From an uncultured Prevotella sp. (GTDB taxonomy: Bacteria; Bacteroidota; Bacteroidia; Bacteroidales; Bacteroidaceae): DNA of 22,331 nucleotides. The position numbers and the translations under genes were made by a program. Of this stretch, positions 7,746-15,982 are shown piece by piece. The notes under the pieces are model-generated. The model ran no database searches and was not told the origin of the DNA. It worked only from the letters and a program-made list of their open reading frames with translations. How positions within the stretch are numbered: position 1 is the first letter of the stretch; the number at the start of each line of letters is the position of its first letter. The stretch covers positions 1-22,331 of the forward strand of contig CALGHW010000063.1 of the NCBI GenBank assembly GCA_937916075.1. Reading direction: 5' to 3'.

Positions 7746-7813
7746 CACACCGTAACAGAAAAATCCTTATAAGGAAGACAAATAGTAATCGTAAAAAACA
7801 TAATCAGAGAAAA

Positions 7814-9805
7814 ATGAAAGAAGAAAACAAAGACATGATGGAGCTGCCCGAAAACGCCTTTCGGGAGCTGAAGCCCGGCGAGGAGTATGAGCCGGTGTTG
7901 AGTCCGAGACGACAGTATGCCGAGGTGAACCGCTGGTCGGTGACCTGGGGCATCCTGATGGCCATGCTCTTCTCGGCCGCCGCCGCCTATCTGGGCCTGA
8001 AGGTGGGCCAGGTGTTTGAGGCCGCCATTCCCATCGCCATTATCGCCGTGGGCGTGAGCACCGCCGCCAAGCGCAAGGACGCGCTGGCCGAAAACGTCAT
8101 TATCCAGAGCATCGGCGCCTGTTCGGGCGCCGTGGTGGCCGGCGCCATCTTTACCCTGCCCGCCATCTATATCCTGCAGGCCAAGTATCCTGAGCTGAGC
8201 GCCTCATTTCTGAAGATATTCATGGCCTCGCTGCTGGGTGGCATCATCGGCATCCTGTTCCTGATACCGTTCCGCAAGTATTTCGTGAGCGACATGCACG
8301 GCCGCTATCCCTTCCCCGAGGCCACGGCCACTACCCAGGTGCTGGTGAGCGGAGCCAAGGGCGGCAACCAGGCCAAGCCCCTGCTGCTGGCCGGCCTGGT
8401 GGGCGGACTGTATGACTTTGTCGTGGCCACCTTCGGTTGGTGGAACGAGAACTTCACCACCCGTGTGGTTGACCTCGGCGCGCAGCTGGCCGACCGGGCC
8501 AAGCTGGTGTTCAAGGTCAACACGGGTGCCGCCGTGCTCGGTCTGGGCTATATCGTGGGCCTGAAGTATGCCTTCATCATCTGTCTCGGCTCGTTGGCCG
8601 TGTGGTGGCTTATTGTGCCGGGCATGGCCCTGCTGTTTCCCCATGACGTGCTCAACGCCTGGGACCCCTCCATCACCACGCCTGTGGGCGAGATGAGTCC
8701 CGAGGCCATCTTCCGGGCCTACGGCAAGAGCATCGGCATCGGCGGCATCGCCATGGCCGGCATCATCGGCATCATCAAGTCGTGGGGCATTATCAAGAGT
8801 GCCGTAGGCCTGGCGGCCAAGGAAATGAGAGGCGGCGGCGATGCGGCGAAAGAGCAGCTGCGCACCCGCAAGGACATCTCTTTCAAGATTATCGCCATCG
8901 GCTCCTTGGTGACCATCCTTGTCACCTTCCTCTTCTTCTGGTTTGGCGTGATGGAGGGCAACCTGCTCTTTGCCTTGGTGGCCATCGTCCTGGTGGCTGT
9001 CATTGCCTTCCTCTTCACCACCGTGGCGGCCAACGCCATTGCCATCGTGGGCTCCAACCCCGTGTCGGGCATGACGCTGATGACCCTTATCTTAGCCTCC
9101 GTGGTGATGGTGGCCGTGGGCTTGAAGGGCACGGGCGGCATGGTGGCCGCCCTGATTATGGGCGGCGTGGTGTGTACGGCCCTGTCCATGGCCGGCTCGT
9201 TTATCACAGACCTCAAGATAGGCTACTGGCTGGGCACCACGCCCAAGAAGCAGGAGACGTGGAAGTTTCTCGGCACGCTTGTATCGGCCGCCACGGTGGG
9301 TGGCGTGATGATGCTGCTCAACGAGACTTACGGATTCTCCAGCGGCCAGCTGGCCGCTCCCCAGGCCAATGCCATGGCCGCCGTCATCGACCCGCTGATG
9401 AACGGTATCGGCGCGCCCTGGATACTTTATGGCATCGGTGCCGTCATCGCCATCGTGCTCACCTTCTGCAAGGTGCCCGCCTTAGCCTTTGCCTTGGGTA
9501 TGTTTATCCCCATCGAGCTGAACATCCCCTTGTTGGTGGGTGGCGGACTCAACTGGTATGTCACCACGCGCAGCAAGGACGCGCAGGTCAACAAGGAGCG
9601 TGGCGAGAAGGGCAACCTGATTGCCTCGGGCTTCATTGCCGGCGGCGCCCTGATGGGTGTGGTGAGCGCCCTGCTCAGGTTTGCCGGCGTGAGCTTTGAC
9701 TTTGAGGCCTGGTGGGCCAATCCCCTGTCGGAGGTGTGCTCGCTTGTGGCTTATATCCTGCTGATGATATACTTCGTGAAGGCCACCAAGGTGAGTGGCA
9801 AGTAA
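7814..9805 (+). CDS. OPT family oligopeptide transporter
   Basis: Inner-membrane secondary transporter of 663 residues, expected to import short peptides (or metal chelates in some relatives) with protons. After a ~40-residue charged cytosolic N-terminus, many hydrophobic segments follow, beginning near residues 41-60 and 70-82; I estimate 14-16 helices. The OPT hallmark PFPEATATTQVL is at 166-177 after the short loop MHGRY. Other family blocks are FKIIAIGSLVTILVTFLF, AIVGSNPVSGMTLMTLI and GLNWYVTTRSKD. The length fits bacterial OPT proteins. It stands alone with its own promoter and no peptidase or binding-protein partner nearby. The substrate cannot be told from sequence. Confidence 0.93.
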   Translation: MKEENKDMMELPENAFRELKPGEEYEPVLSPRRQYAEVNRWSVTWGILMAMLFSAAAAYLGLKVGQVFEAAIPIAIIAVGVSTAAKRKDALAENVIIQSIGACSGAVVAGAIFTLPAIYILQAKYPELSASFLKIFMASLLGGIIGILFLIPFRKYFVSDMHGRYPFPEATATTQVLVSGAKGGNQAKPLLLAGLVGGLYDFVVATFGWWNENFTTRVVDLGAQLADRAKLVFKVNTGAAVLGLGYIVGLKYAFIICLGSLAVWWLIVPGMALLFPHDVLNAWDPSITTPVGEMSPEAIFRAYGKSIGIGGIAMAGIIGIIKSWGIIKSAVGLAAKEMRGGGDAAKEQLRTRKDISFKIIAIGSLVTILVTFLFFWFGVMEGNLLFALVAIVLVAVIAFLFTTVAANAIAIVGSNPVSGMTLMTLILASVVMVAVGLKGTGGMVAALIMGGVVCTALSMAGSFITDLKIGYWLGTTPKKQETWKFLGTLVSAATVGGVMMLLNETYGFSSGQLAAPQANAMAAVIDPLMNGIGAPWILYGIGAVIAIVLTFCKVPALAFALGMFIPIELNIPLLVGGGLNWYVTTRSKDAQVNKERGEKGNLIASGFIAGGALMGVVSALLRFAGVSFDFEAWWANPLSEVCSLVAYILLMIYFVKATKVSGK

Positions 9806-9836
9806 GCCTGCTCTCCGTATCGAGTGGAAATCCAAT

Positions 9837-9879
9837 ATTGCGCCCATGTAAAAACGAGCTGTTTTTACATGGGCGCAAT
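9837..9879. repeat. Near-perfect 43-nt palindrome after the OPT gene
   Basis: A 19-bp perfect stem (9837-9855 with 9861-9879) closes on a 5-nt loop (GAGCT). The base of the stem is GC-rich (TTGCGCCCAT) and its tip is A/T-rich. It starts 32 nt after the transporter stop codon, as a terminator would, but no T-run follows it on either strand. It may be an mRNA 3'-end stabiliser, a terminator of non-standard type, or a repeat element. Confidence 0.85.
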
Positions 9880-9888
9880 CATATCCGG

Positions 9889-9983
9889 GCCTCTCGGCAG
9901 AGGCTTCGGAAACGCTGCACCAACGTGACTGATTTTCCACCTGTACGGTTGGGCTATGCAGTGGGTGCGGTGTCTCACCGCAC
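9889..9983. repeat. Two small hairpins in the gene-free stretch
   Basis: GCCTCT/AGAGGC (9889-9904, loop CGGC) and GTGCGGTG/CACCGCAC (9965-9983, loop TCT) are both perfect. They flank one arm of the long-distance inverted repeat (9935-9951). The minus-strand reading would make a compact multi-hairpin RNA. No open reading frame here looks real. Confidence 0.6.
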
Positions 9984-10271
9984 GATAAATTTTGGGATAT
10001 CCATGGCTTCCTTTTAATAGTATTTTTTATTACACACGTTCTTCTCAAGAAAACTAAGTTGCCTGATTACGAGGAGAAAGTTGCCTGATTTCAAGGAGAA
10101 ACTTGGCAGGTTTCTCTTCGTAATCAGGCAACTTTCTCATTTCAGCCGTTTCAAGTGCTCTGAAGAAAGTTTTGAATCTATATGAAAAATATTTATATTT
10201 TTTTATATCTCGACCGTACAACTCGAGAAAGTTTTATCGCTGTGTTACCTTTTTCAACCGTACAGGTGGAA
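9935..10271. repeat. 17-bp inverted repeat with a third partial copy
   Basis: TTCCACCTGTACGGTTG (9935-9951) is exactly reverse-complemented at 10255-10271. A shorter copy sharing ACCGTACA lies at 10213-10220 in the same orientation as the right arm. The arms enclose about 300 bp. The right arm lies 42 bp upstream of the -7 box at 10313. They could be terminal repeats of a small element or paired regulator sites. No clear target-site duplication is seen at the arm ends. Confidence 0.7.
10056..10134. repeat. GTTGCCTGATT direct repeat and hairpin
   Basis: Two tandem 22-bp units (10058-10079 and 10080-10101) differ at three positions. A third, inverted unit follows (10111-10132). The first and third units pair over 24 bp (10056-10079 with 10111-10134), fully paired in RNA if one G-U is allowed; the second unit sits in the loop. 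The repeating motif is GTTGCCTGATTnCnAGGAGA. No protein is encoded. The function is unknown. Confidence 0.8.
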
Positions 10272-10312
10272 TCTTTTTTCCGCTTTTCCTTGGCCATTCC
10301 AAAAACTTTGTC

Positions 10313-10320
10313 TATATTTG
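10313..10320 (+). promoter_or_regulatory. -7 box of the orphan gene
   Basis: TATATTTG matches TAnnTTTG. A one-mismatch -33 (TTGG, 10290-10293) lies 19 bp upstream. The start near 10325 leaves a leader of about 107-116 nt, which holds a small hairpin (AAGGGG 10361-10366 with TCCCTT 10373-10378). Confidence 0.6.
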
Positions 10321-10440
10321 CAACCAACAATTTCACTTATATTTTAGAGAACATGTGGTCAAGGGGCGGTGGTCCCTTGGAGGCAGTGGGGGACAGTGGA
10401 TACAGGAAATATTGTCTCACAACTAAAATATATGTGTGCT

Positions 10441-11508
10441 ATGCAAAAATCTTTTTTCTCAAATCTGGATGATGAGCAGAAGGCCAAGGTCTTCGAGTGG
10501 TTCTTTCATGTTTCCCAAGGATTCGCTGGCGGGAAGTATGCAAGTGTAGAGATGCGTCAACTCTTTCAGGAGGCCTTGCGGCAGTTTGAGGAGGCTTGTG
10601 AAGGATGCCGGATATCGGAACTGTGCCTGTTGACCCCAGCAGAGATAAACCTCTACCGCCAGCATGGCTTTCAGGTGGAGGTCATCAACAGGCGGCCCCT
10701 GATCAGTCCTGTCCAGGCAGAAGGTAGGACACAGGATGCCGGGTGGCCGACGGATGCGGAACCCGCAGCGGACAGCACGGGCCTCGTCCAGGTGCCGGAG
10801 AACCGGCCCCTCCGCAAGATAGCCCAAGTGGCGGACGCTGATGAGCCGGACCCCTGTCCGCCAGAGCCGGATGAGCACAGACTGCTGGGCGGTCTGGGGC
10901 GCCGGCCCCGCCCCACGCGGCGCGAGCTGGAAGAACGCCTCTTGGTGCTTGTCAGCCGGCTGGTGGAGGACGCCAAGGAGGCCGACCTGATTCGCAAGAT
11001 GCTGGCTGAATGGGACGGCGACGACGAGCCTTTCCGCCTCGACTCCGGTCTCTTCAAACCTTATGTGGACGACAAGAAGTTAGCGGCCAGTCTGCGGAGC
11101 GTCTACGACTGCTACTATGGCCCCTTGCCCACCAACAGCTTCTTGGGCGTTTACCGCAAGGACATCGACCTGGCCGCCTATCTGTATATCCTGATGGAGC
11201 GCGAGCACCTGGGCAACGACACCTTCAGCGAGAAGGGCAAGAAGCCCTTCTACGACTATCTGGTGAAGGAGGCCCACATTTCTTTCAGCATGACACGCCG
11301 TTCTTACAGTGACCGCATAGCCAACAACATGGGCGACTTCAGGACCCGGCTGCTCAACGAGCCCGAACAGAGCGAGTTCAGGGGTTCCCGGTGGAAGCAC
11401 GACCTATTTATCAAAGACTTTCTTCAGGTGGTGGAAATCTTTCATGCCACGGCTTATTACAAAGAGCTGGTCAAGCGCAGAAGAGAGGCGGAGCGACACC
11501 GCCGGTAG
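10441..11508 (+). CDS. Unrecognised two-domain protein
   Basis: I do not recognise this 355-residue soluble protein. No signal peptide or membrane segment is seen. Residues 1 to about 90 form an N-terminal domain (MQKSFFSNLDDEQKAKVFEW...). A Pro/Asp/Glu/Ala-rich linker follows at about 91-155. A charged, mostly helical C-terminal domain spans about 160-355, with aromatic blocks YLYILMEREHLGND, KKPFYDYLVKEAHIS and FLQVVEIFHATAYYKELVKR. The end is very basic (RRREAERHRR). ATG 10441 is used; ATG 10432 (three residues longer) is possible, and an in-frame GTG at 10369 is unlikely. A degraded copy of its 3' end sits at 20601-20727, so it belongs to a repeated family. The mix of linker, basic tail and helices could suit nucleic-acid binding, but nothing in the sequence proves it. 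Confidence 0.75.
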   Translation: MQKSFFSNLDDEQKAKVFEWFFHVSQGFAGGKYASVEMRQLFQEALRQFEEACEGCRISELCLLTPAEINLYRQHGFQVEVINRRPLISPVQAEGRTQDAGWPTDAEPAADSTGLVQVPENRPLRKIAQVADADEPDPCPPEPDEHRLLGGLGRRPRPTRRELEERLLVLVSRLVEDAKEADLIRKMLAEWDGDDEPFRLDSGLFKPYVDDKKLAASLRSVYDCYYGPLPTNSFLGVYRKDIDLAAYLYILMEREHLGNDTFSEKGKKPFYDYLVKEAHISFSMTRRSYSDRIANNMGDFRTRLLNEPEQSEFRGSRWKHDLFIKDFLQVVEIFHATAYYKELVKRRREAERHRR

Positions 11509-11510
11509 CC
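11484..11510 (+). repeat. 27-bp direct repeat, left copy
   Basis: The last 24 coding bases of the orphan gene, its stop codon region and two bases beyond are identical to 20703-20729. The segment contains the dyad GGCGG-(7 nt)-CCGCC. The two copies lie 9,219 bp apart in the same orientation and bracket the adhesin pair. Confidence 0.85.
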
Positions 11511-11548
11511 TTTTAAAAGTCACCTTTCCCCTACCCTAAAAAAGAGGG

Positions 11549-11603
11549 AAAAAGAGAACAGGTGGACCAGTCCTTCCGGGCTGTCCACCTGTTCTCTTTT
11601 TTT
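11549..11603. terminator. Strong bidirectional terminator
   Basis: A 19-bp perfect stem (11549-11567 with 11583-11601) begins with A5 and ends in a run of seven T. An inner 5-bp extension is possible. It lies between the converging ends of the orphan gene (plus, 11508) and the first adhesin gene (minus, 11629), and can serve both. Confidence 0.9.
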
Positions 11604-11628
11604 GTAGGAAGTAATCCTTATGGGGAGA

Positions 11629-14600
11629 TTATTTCTTAATCAGTTTTTTTGTCTTGTTCGTGGCGTGGTCTTTCACGATGTAAGTACCGGCGGGAAGCTT
11701 GTCCATCACGCTTCTGCCCTTGGCCACGAGCTGGCCGTCGAGTGTGTAGACACTCAGCTCACCCTCGGCGGTTGCCATGCGCTGGATGGTTGTAGTGGGG
11801 TCAGTTTCAAGCGCCACATCCTCAGTCATGTCGTCATCGGCATACTTCAGGCCCTCCTTCTTGTAGTCCTTGAACAGCTCCGCCTTCACGGTCAGCGTGT
11901 AGGTGAGTGCCGGTTGCAGGATGTCCATGCTGTAGTGGCCGTCGGCATCGGTGGTGGTGGCATAAATCACGTCATCGCTTTCCATCGTCACAGTCGCGTT
12001 GGCCACAGGTGTGTCGTCCTTTTGCGCCTTGACAGTACCAGCTATCTGATACTTGAACTCTACTGTGAGATAGGCCACTGGCGTGTTGTAGGCCTTGTCC
12101 CACGACTTGCCCTCCACGCTGCTGTCGGAAGCGCGCTTGTAGGTGGTGTTGTTCACGTTGTTGTCAGACACGAAGTTGATGGCTGCCGAACTGTTGTTGA
12201 GCACATCCCCGCGTCCTGCGACGCGCAGGTTCCCACCGTTGTAGACAAATCCGTCGGGGATGTCGAACGCGAACACCTCGGCCGGGTCGGTGGGCGAGCC
12301 CACCTGAGTGCCTTCGGGCAAGTTGATGATACCGTCGAAGACCACCTTCATCTGGGTGGTGTCACCCGTCATCATACCGTCGTTGTTCAGGTCGGAAGTG
12401 TTTTCCATCCATATCTTGGCCTTCTGGTAGACATTGCCGGGCGACCATCCCTTGTAGGCCACGCGGACAATCTTCATGCCTTTCTTCAGTTTCAGCATCT
12501 TGGCCGGATAGATGGTCTGCGCCTCGCTGTGCTTCCAGTAAGCGTTGACAGGAGCGTCCTTGGCCTCAGAGAGTGCGTCGCCCACCTGTTTCTCGGTCAA
12601 GGCCTTCTCTTCGGCCACAGCCACCTCGTATTCCTCGGTGGCATAGGTCTCCCCGTCGGTCGTTATCTTAGCCACAAGCTTGTCGGTACCCGCCTGGTGG
12701 GGCGTGTAGCCTAACAGCAGGGTGGCCTTCTCGCCGGCGGCGATGTCTACGGAAGCCACGGTGTCAGTCTCCTCACCGTTCACGGAGAGGCTCAAGGTGT
12801 AGTCGGCCGCCTTCTTGTCGGCCGCGGTGTAGTTATACACATCGACAGCCGTCTGGTAAGCATAGTTCACCATAGCCTCCTTGGGAGCGATGGCGTTGGC
12901 CACCATCAGGTGCTTGGCCTCGGTCATGGCGATGTCGAGTGTGCTGTTCAGGTCGCTCACCTCCGTGCTGTCCATCGGTTCCAGGTAGTAGCCGAGCTTC
13001 CGGGCACTGACACTATACTGGCGGTCAAACTTGTAGACAGTCATGCTGTAATGTCCTTCGGCGTCGGTCGTGTCGGTATATTCCACACCGTTGTCATGCA
13101 GCGTCACCACCACGCTGTCAAGAGGCTTGCTGGTGGCCTTGTCGGTCACCAGGCCGCTCAGGGTATGAGGCTCTACCGCCACGCTGAAGTAAGCCACGGG
13201 CAACTTGGAGAAGCTATTCTTCTCGCTGCCCCACTCCTTGTAGCTGTGCTTGCTTTGGTCGGTTATGCTGCCGTCCACCTGGAAATACACACTCTTGTAG
13301 GTCTTGGCCTCATGGACGAGCAGCAGGTGGATACCCTTGCCGTCGTAGACGAGCGGCTCGTTGAAGGTCAGCTCAAACTGGTTGACTGGCTCTGCGGCCG
13401 AGCCACCCTCCTCGAAATGCACGGTACCGTCGAAGATTTTGTCCATCTTCGTGGAGTCGGCGTCGATGTCGCTGGTCTCAAACTTGGTCAGGTCGGAGCT
13501 CTCCATGTAAGCCCTCACATGAGCGTCGAGTGTTCCGTAGCTGATATAGCCGCGGAAGGCTATCTTGGAAATCTTGCTGCCTGCGGGCAGAGAGATGTCC
13601 TGCGGCTTGTAGAGCAACTCCGTCTGGCTGGCATTCTCGTAGGTATAGAGAGGTCCGTCGGTGTAGGAGAATCCAGAGGGGTTGCCCACCGCCTTCTCGC
13701 TGGCGGAGGTCTCCTCGCCTACGGTCAGCGGCATCACGTCAGACAGGGCGGTATAGTCATCGCTGGCAAACCGGAAAGCCACCTCGTGCTGTCCGGCCTT
13801 GTGGGGCGTGAAGCTGACGGAGAACTCCGTCTCCTTGCCCTGGGCGAGCTTTACAGGTGTGGCCTTGGCGGCCAGCTGTCCGTCGACATAGAGTCCCAGT
13901 GTATACCCGTCGGCCTCCTCGGCCTCGTCTCTCATGCTGACGAGCTTGGCGTGGGCCGTCAAAGCTGAATTGACGGTACCGACAGCCTTCATTGTGGCGG
14001 CGGTGAAAATGATGTCGTGTTTCACGGCCACCTTGTGGAAGCCGTAGATATTGTCCACATAGACACTCTTGTTGTCGAAGGCCAGGTAGCACTGGCCGGC
14101 AGGAATATTGTCGATGGTATACTCCTTATAGGCGTACTTGTTGCTGTAAGAGCCTTTCACGACAATCTCGCCCGACAGCTTGTCGGCCTCATTCTCGGCC
14201 TCGGACGACAGGGTGCGGACCAGCGTCCAGTTCTTGCGGTCGGTGGAATACAGCACGTCGAGTGAGCACTTGCTGTCCTTGCGGGCAGCGATGAAGCGCA
14301 GCTTCTCGCCCTCTTTCACCTCGACCAGCGGTGAAACCAGTCGCTTGGCGTCGCCGCTGTAATAGAAGCCATAGGCCGCCTTGCTGTTGCCAATCATGCC
14401 GATGTCGGCAGGGTCGCTGTCTGTGCTCCAGTTGCCAATGTTGTAGAAGTCAGCCGGGATACCGTCTTCGAAGTCCACGAAGAGCAGGTCGGTGTCGGCC
14501 GTCTCGCCCTCTACGCGGAAAGTCTTGTCGCCTATATTCGAGCGGATAACCAGGTTGCCGTTCTTCGGTCCGGCCGCGTCGGCCGTCATGGTCATCACCA

Positions 14601-15750
14601 CCAAGGCCGTGTCGTGTGGAGCCACCGTGAAGGCCCCGCCTTTATTGACGAGATAGCCCTCAGGAGCCTCGACCGCTGTTACTTGCAGGCTGTCACCACC
14701 GTCGTTCTTCAGGACAAACGTGCCAGTGGCAGCCTTCTTGCTGATACCATAATAGAGCGTGTCACCGTCGGCATATTCATTCTTGCCCGCGGCATTAAAC
14801 AAGCCGATGGTAGGCTTGTGGGGCGTTATCTGGAATTTCAGTCCGTCGACGGTGCTGCCTCCTAAGTTCTCACGCACTTTATAAGCATACTCGCCGGGGA
14901 AGGCGTTGGCGTCCACAACGGCCGACACCACGATGGTGTCAGAAAGCTCGCCGGCCTCCAGGTCTTGTGGGATGTCAACGGTAGCCATCACGCTGTCGTT
15001 GAGCGTGCTGTTGACCAGCGAGACGGAGAAATTCTCCGTGCCCTTGGTGATGTCCACGTTGCCCGTGTTTCTCACGTTCACCTTGAACGACACGTTGAAC
15101 AGTCCATTCTCGTCGGCGTCATGATACTTGGGCATGTTGCTCTTCACCGACGCCACCTTGATTTCGGTCTTGAAGTCGATGTCGGCGCTGGCCGCCGAGA
15201 AATTGTCCACATACACGTTGCTGCCCACGATGCCGATACGGCTGCCGTCGGCCTGCTGCGGGATACTCACCTGTACATATTTTGAATTGTTGAGCGTGGG
15301 CACCGTGACCGTAATCTTGTCACCGGCGGTCAGTTTCCCGTTTTCCTCTGTGACCAGATAGAACGAGATGGAGCTTGAACCGCTCTTTCCCTTTTTCACC
15401 CAAATGCTCGACGTGCCAGTCAGGGCCGGTGTCACCAGCATGTCCTTACACGTCTTGTAGTAAGTCTCATCATCGTCGTCATCGATTTCCAGGTCTTGTG
15501 TGCCGATAAACAAGGCACCGCTGTCGTCGATTCCCGACGTGGAGTTCCATTTGTACTCCACCCATTCCGTACTGCCATACTTCTGGAAGTTGTCCACGAT
15601 GTGGCCCCATCCCACAGGTGCGAAACTGTGGTCGGCCGTCTCCAAAGGCGTGTCAAAATCCAGGGAGTAAGGGCTTACTTGTTTCGCGCCGGCTGATGGA
15701 CACACCAGCGACAGGAAAAACAGGCATAGAAAAAATAAACCTTTTTTCAT
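11629..15750 (-). CDS. T9SS-secreted choice-of-anchor J / carboxypeptidase-regulatory-like protein
   Basis: 1373-residue exported protein. A signal peptide spans 1-22 (MKKGLFFLCLFFLSLVCPSAGA). Two cleaved-adhesin/choice-of-anchor J lectin-like modules lie at about 26-188 and 420-573. Ig/CARDB-like modules occupy about 192-310, 312-416 and 578-680. A jelly-roll-like module (about 688-860) and a carboxypeptidase-regulatory-like fold (about 863-945, HTLSGLVTDKATSKPL) follow. The Ig-like, jelly-roll and regulatory modules then repeat at about 948-1310. Residues about 1330-1373 form a type IX secretion signal (LSVYTLDGQLVAKGRSVMDK to KKLIKK). Relatives such as Porphyromonas HagA/gingipain adhesin domains bind host proteins and haem; the ligand here is unknown. 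ATG 15750 is chosen over TTG 15756. Divergent from a similar gene across 232 bp. Confidence 0.85.
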   Translation of the reverse strand: MKKGLFFLCLFFLSLVCPSAGAKQVSPYSLDFDTPLETADHSFAPVGWGHIVDNFQKYGSTEWVEYKWNSTSGIDDSGALFIGTQDLEIDDDDDETYYKTCKDMLVTPALTGTSSIWVKKGKSGSSSISFYLVTEENGKLTAGDKITVTVPTLNNSKYVQVSIPQQADGSRIGIVGSNVYVDNFSAASADIDFKTEIKVASVKSNMPKYHDADENGLFNVSFKVNVRNTGNVDITKGTENFSVSLVNSTLNDSVMATVDIPQDLEAGELSDTIVVSAVVDANAFPGEYAYKVRENLGGSTVDGLKFQITPHKPTIGLFNAAGKNEYADGDTLYYGISKKAATGTFVLKNDGGDSLQVTAVEAPEGYLVNKGGAFTVAPHDTALVVMTMTADAAGPKNGNLVIRSNIGDKTFRVEGETADTDLLFVDFEDGIPADFYNIGNWSTDSDPADIGMIGNSKAAYGFYYSGDAKRLVSPLVEVKEGEKLRFIAARKDSKCSLDVLYSTDRKNWTLVRTLSSEAENEADKLSGEIVVKGSYSNKYAYKEYTIDNIPAGQCYLAFDNKSVYVDNIYGFHKVAVKHDIIFTAATMKAVGTVNSALTAHAKLVSMRDEAEEADGYTLGLYVDGQLAAKATPVKLAQGKETEFSVSFTPHKAGQHEVAFRFASDDYTALSDVMPLTVGEETSASEKAVGNPSGFSYTDGPLYTYENASQTELLYKPQDISLPAGSKISKIAFRGYISYGTLDAHVRAYMESSDLTKFETSDIDADSTKMDKIFDGTVHFEEGGSAAEPVNQFELTFNEPLVYDGKGIHLLLVHEAKTYKSVYFQVDGSITDQSKHSYKEWGSEKNSFSKLPVAYFSVAVEPHTLSGLVTDKATSKPLDSVVVTLHDNGVEYTDTTDAEGHYSMTVYKFDRQYSVSARKLGYYLEPMDSTEVSDLNSTLDIAMTEAKHLMVANAIAPKEAMVNYAYQTAVDVYNYTAADKKAADYTLSLSVNGEETDTVASVDIAAGEKATLLLGYTPHQAGTDKLVAKITTDGETYATEEYEVAVAEEKALTEKQVGDALSEAKDAPVNAYWKHSEAQTIYPAKMLKLKKGMKIVRVAYKGWSPGNVYQKAKIWMENTSDLNNDGMMTGDTTQMKVVFDGIINLPEGTQVGSPTDPAEVFAFDIPDGFVYNGGNLRVAGRGDVLNNSSAAINFVSDNNVNNTTYKRASDSSVEGKSWDKAYNTPVAYLTVEFKYQIAGTVKAQKDDTPVANATVTMESDDVIYATTTDADGHYSMDILQPALTYTLTVKAELFKDYKKEGLKYADDDMTEDVALETDPTTTIQRMATAEGELSVYTLDGQLVAKGRSVMDKLPAGTYIVKDHATNKTKKLIKK

Positions 15751-15808
15751 AAGCAACCAAAATTTTTAAAATGATATGAATTATTGTCAATTTTCTCTTA
15801 AGACGCTA

Positions 15809-15816
15809 CAAATTTA
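15809..15816 (-). promoter_or_regulatory. -7 box of the left adhesin gene
   Basis: TAAATTTG on the minus strand matches TAnnTTTG and is identical to the -7 box of the divergent partner at 15943. No good -33 TTTG is found at the right distance, which often means an activator or an alternative sigma factor is needed. The predicted leader is about 54 nt. Confidence 0.5.
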
Positions 15817-15942
15817 TTACTTTTTTTAAGAACTTCATTCATTTTGGGTGTCAAATGTGTTAAAGAAGTCTGTTATTGATAATTTTCATGTCTTTTTGTC
15901 GTAAAAAAGAGCTGATATGTAACATGATTGGCTTATTTTGTG

Positions 15943-15950
15943 TAAATTTG
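15943..15950 (+). promoter_or_regulatory. -7 box of the right adhesin gene
   Basis: TAAATTTG matches TAnnTTTG. Like its mirror partner at 15809-15816 it lacks a clear -33 element. The start near 15955 gives a leader of about 28 nt before the ATG at 15983 and excludes an upstream TTG at 15938 as the start. Confidence 0.5.
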
Positions 15951-15982
15951 CTGCAAAAATAATATCAATACCAACAAAAATC

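Noticed and set aside
9935..10271. A miniature inverted-repeat transposable element
   Set aside because: The 17-bp arms are convincing but no target-site duplication flanks them and no second copy can be shown from this window, so it is listed only as an inverted repeat.
10172..10472. Two short overlapping plus-strand frames before the orphan gene
   Set aside because: They run through an AT-rich repeat region and across the predicted promoter, their products have no recognisable features, and the real start is at 10441.
11620..13968. Two long plus-strand frames (364 and 352 codons) opposite the left adhesin gene
   Set aside because: They are compositional shadows: His/Val/Gly-rich products without motifs, no promoter or start context, and fully inside a well-supported gene.
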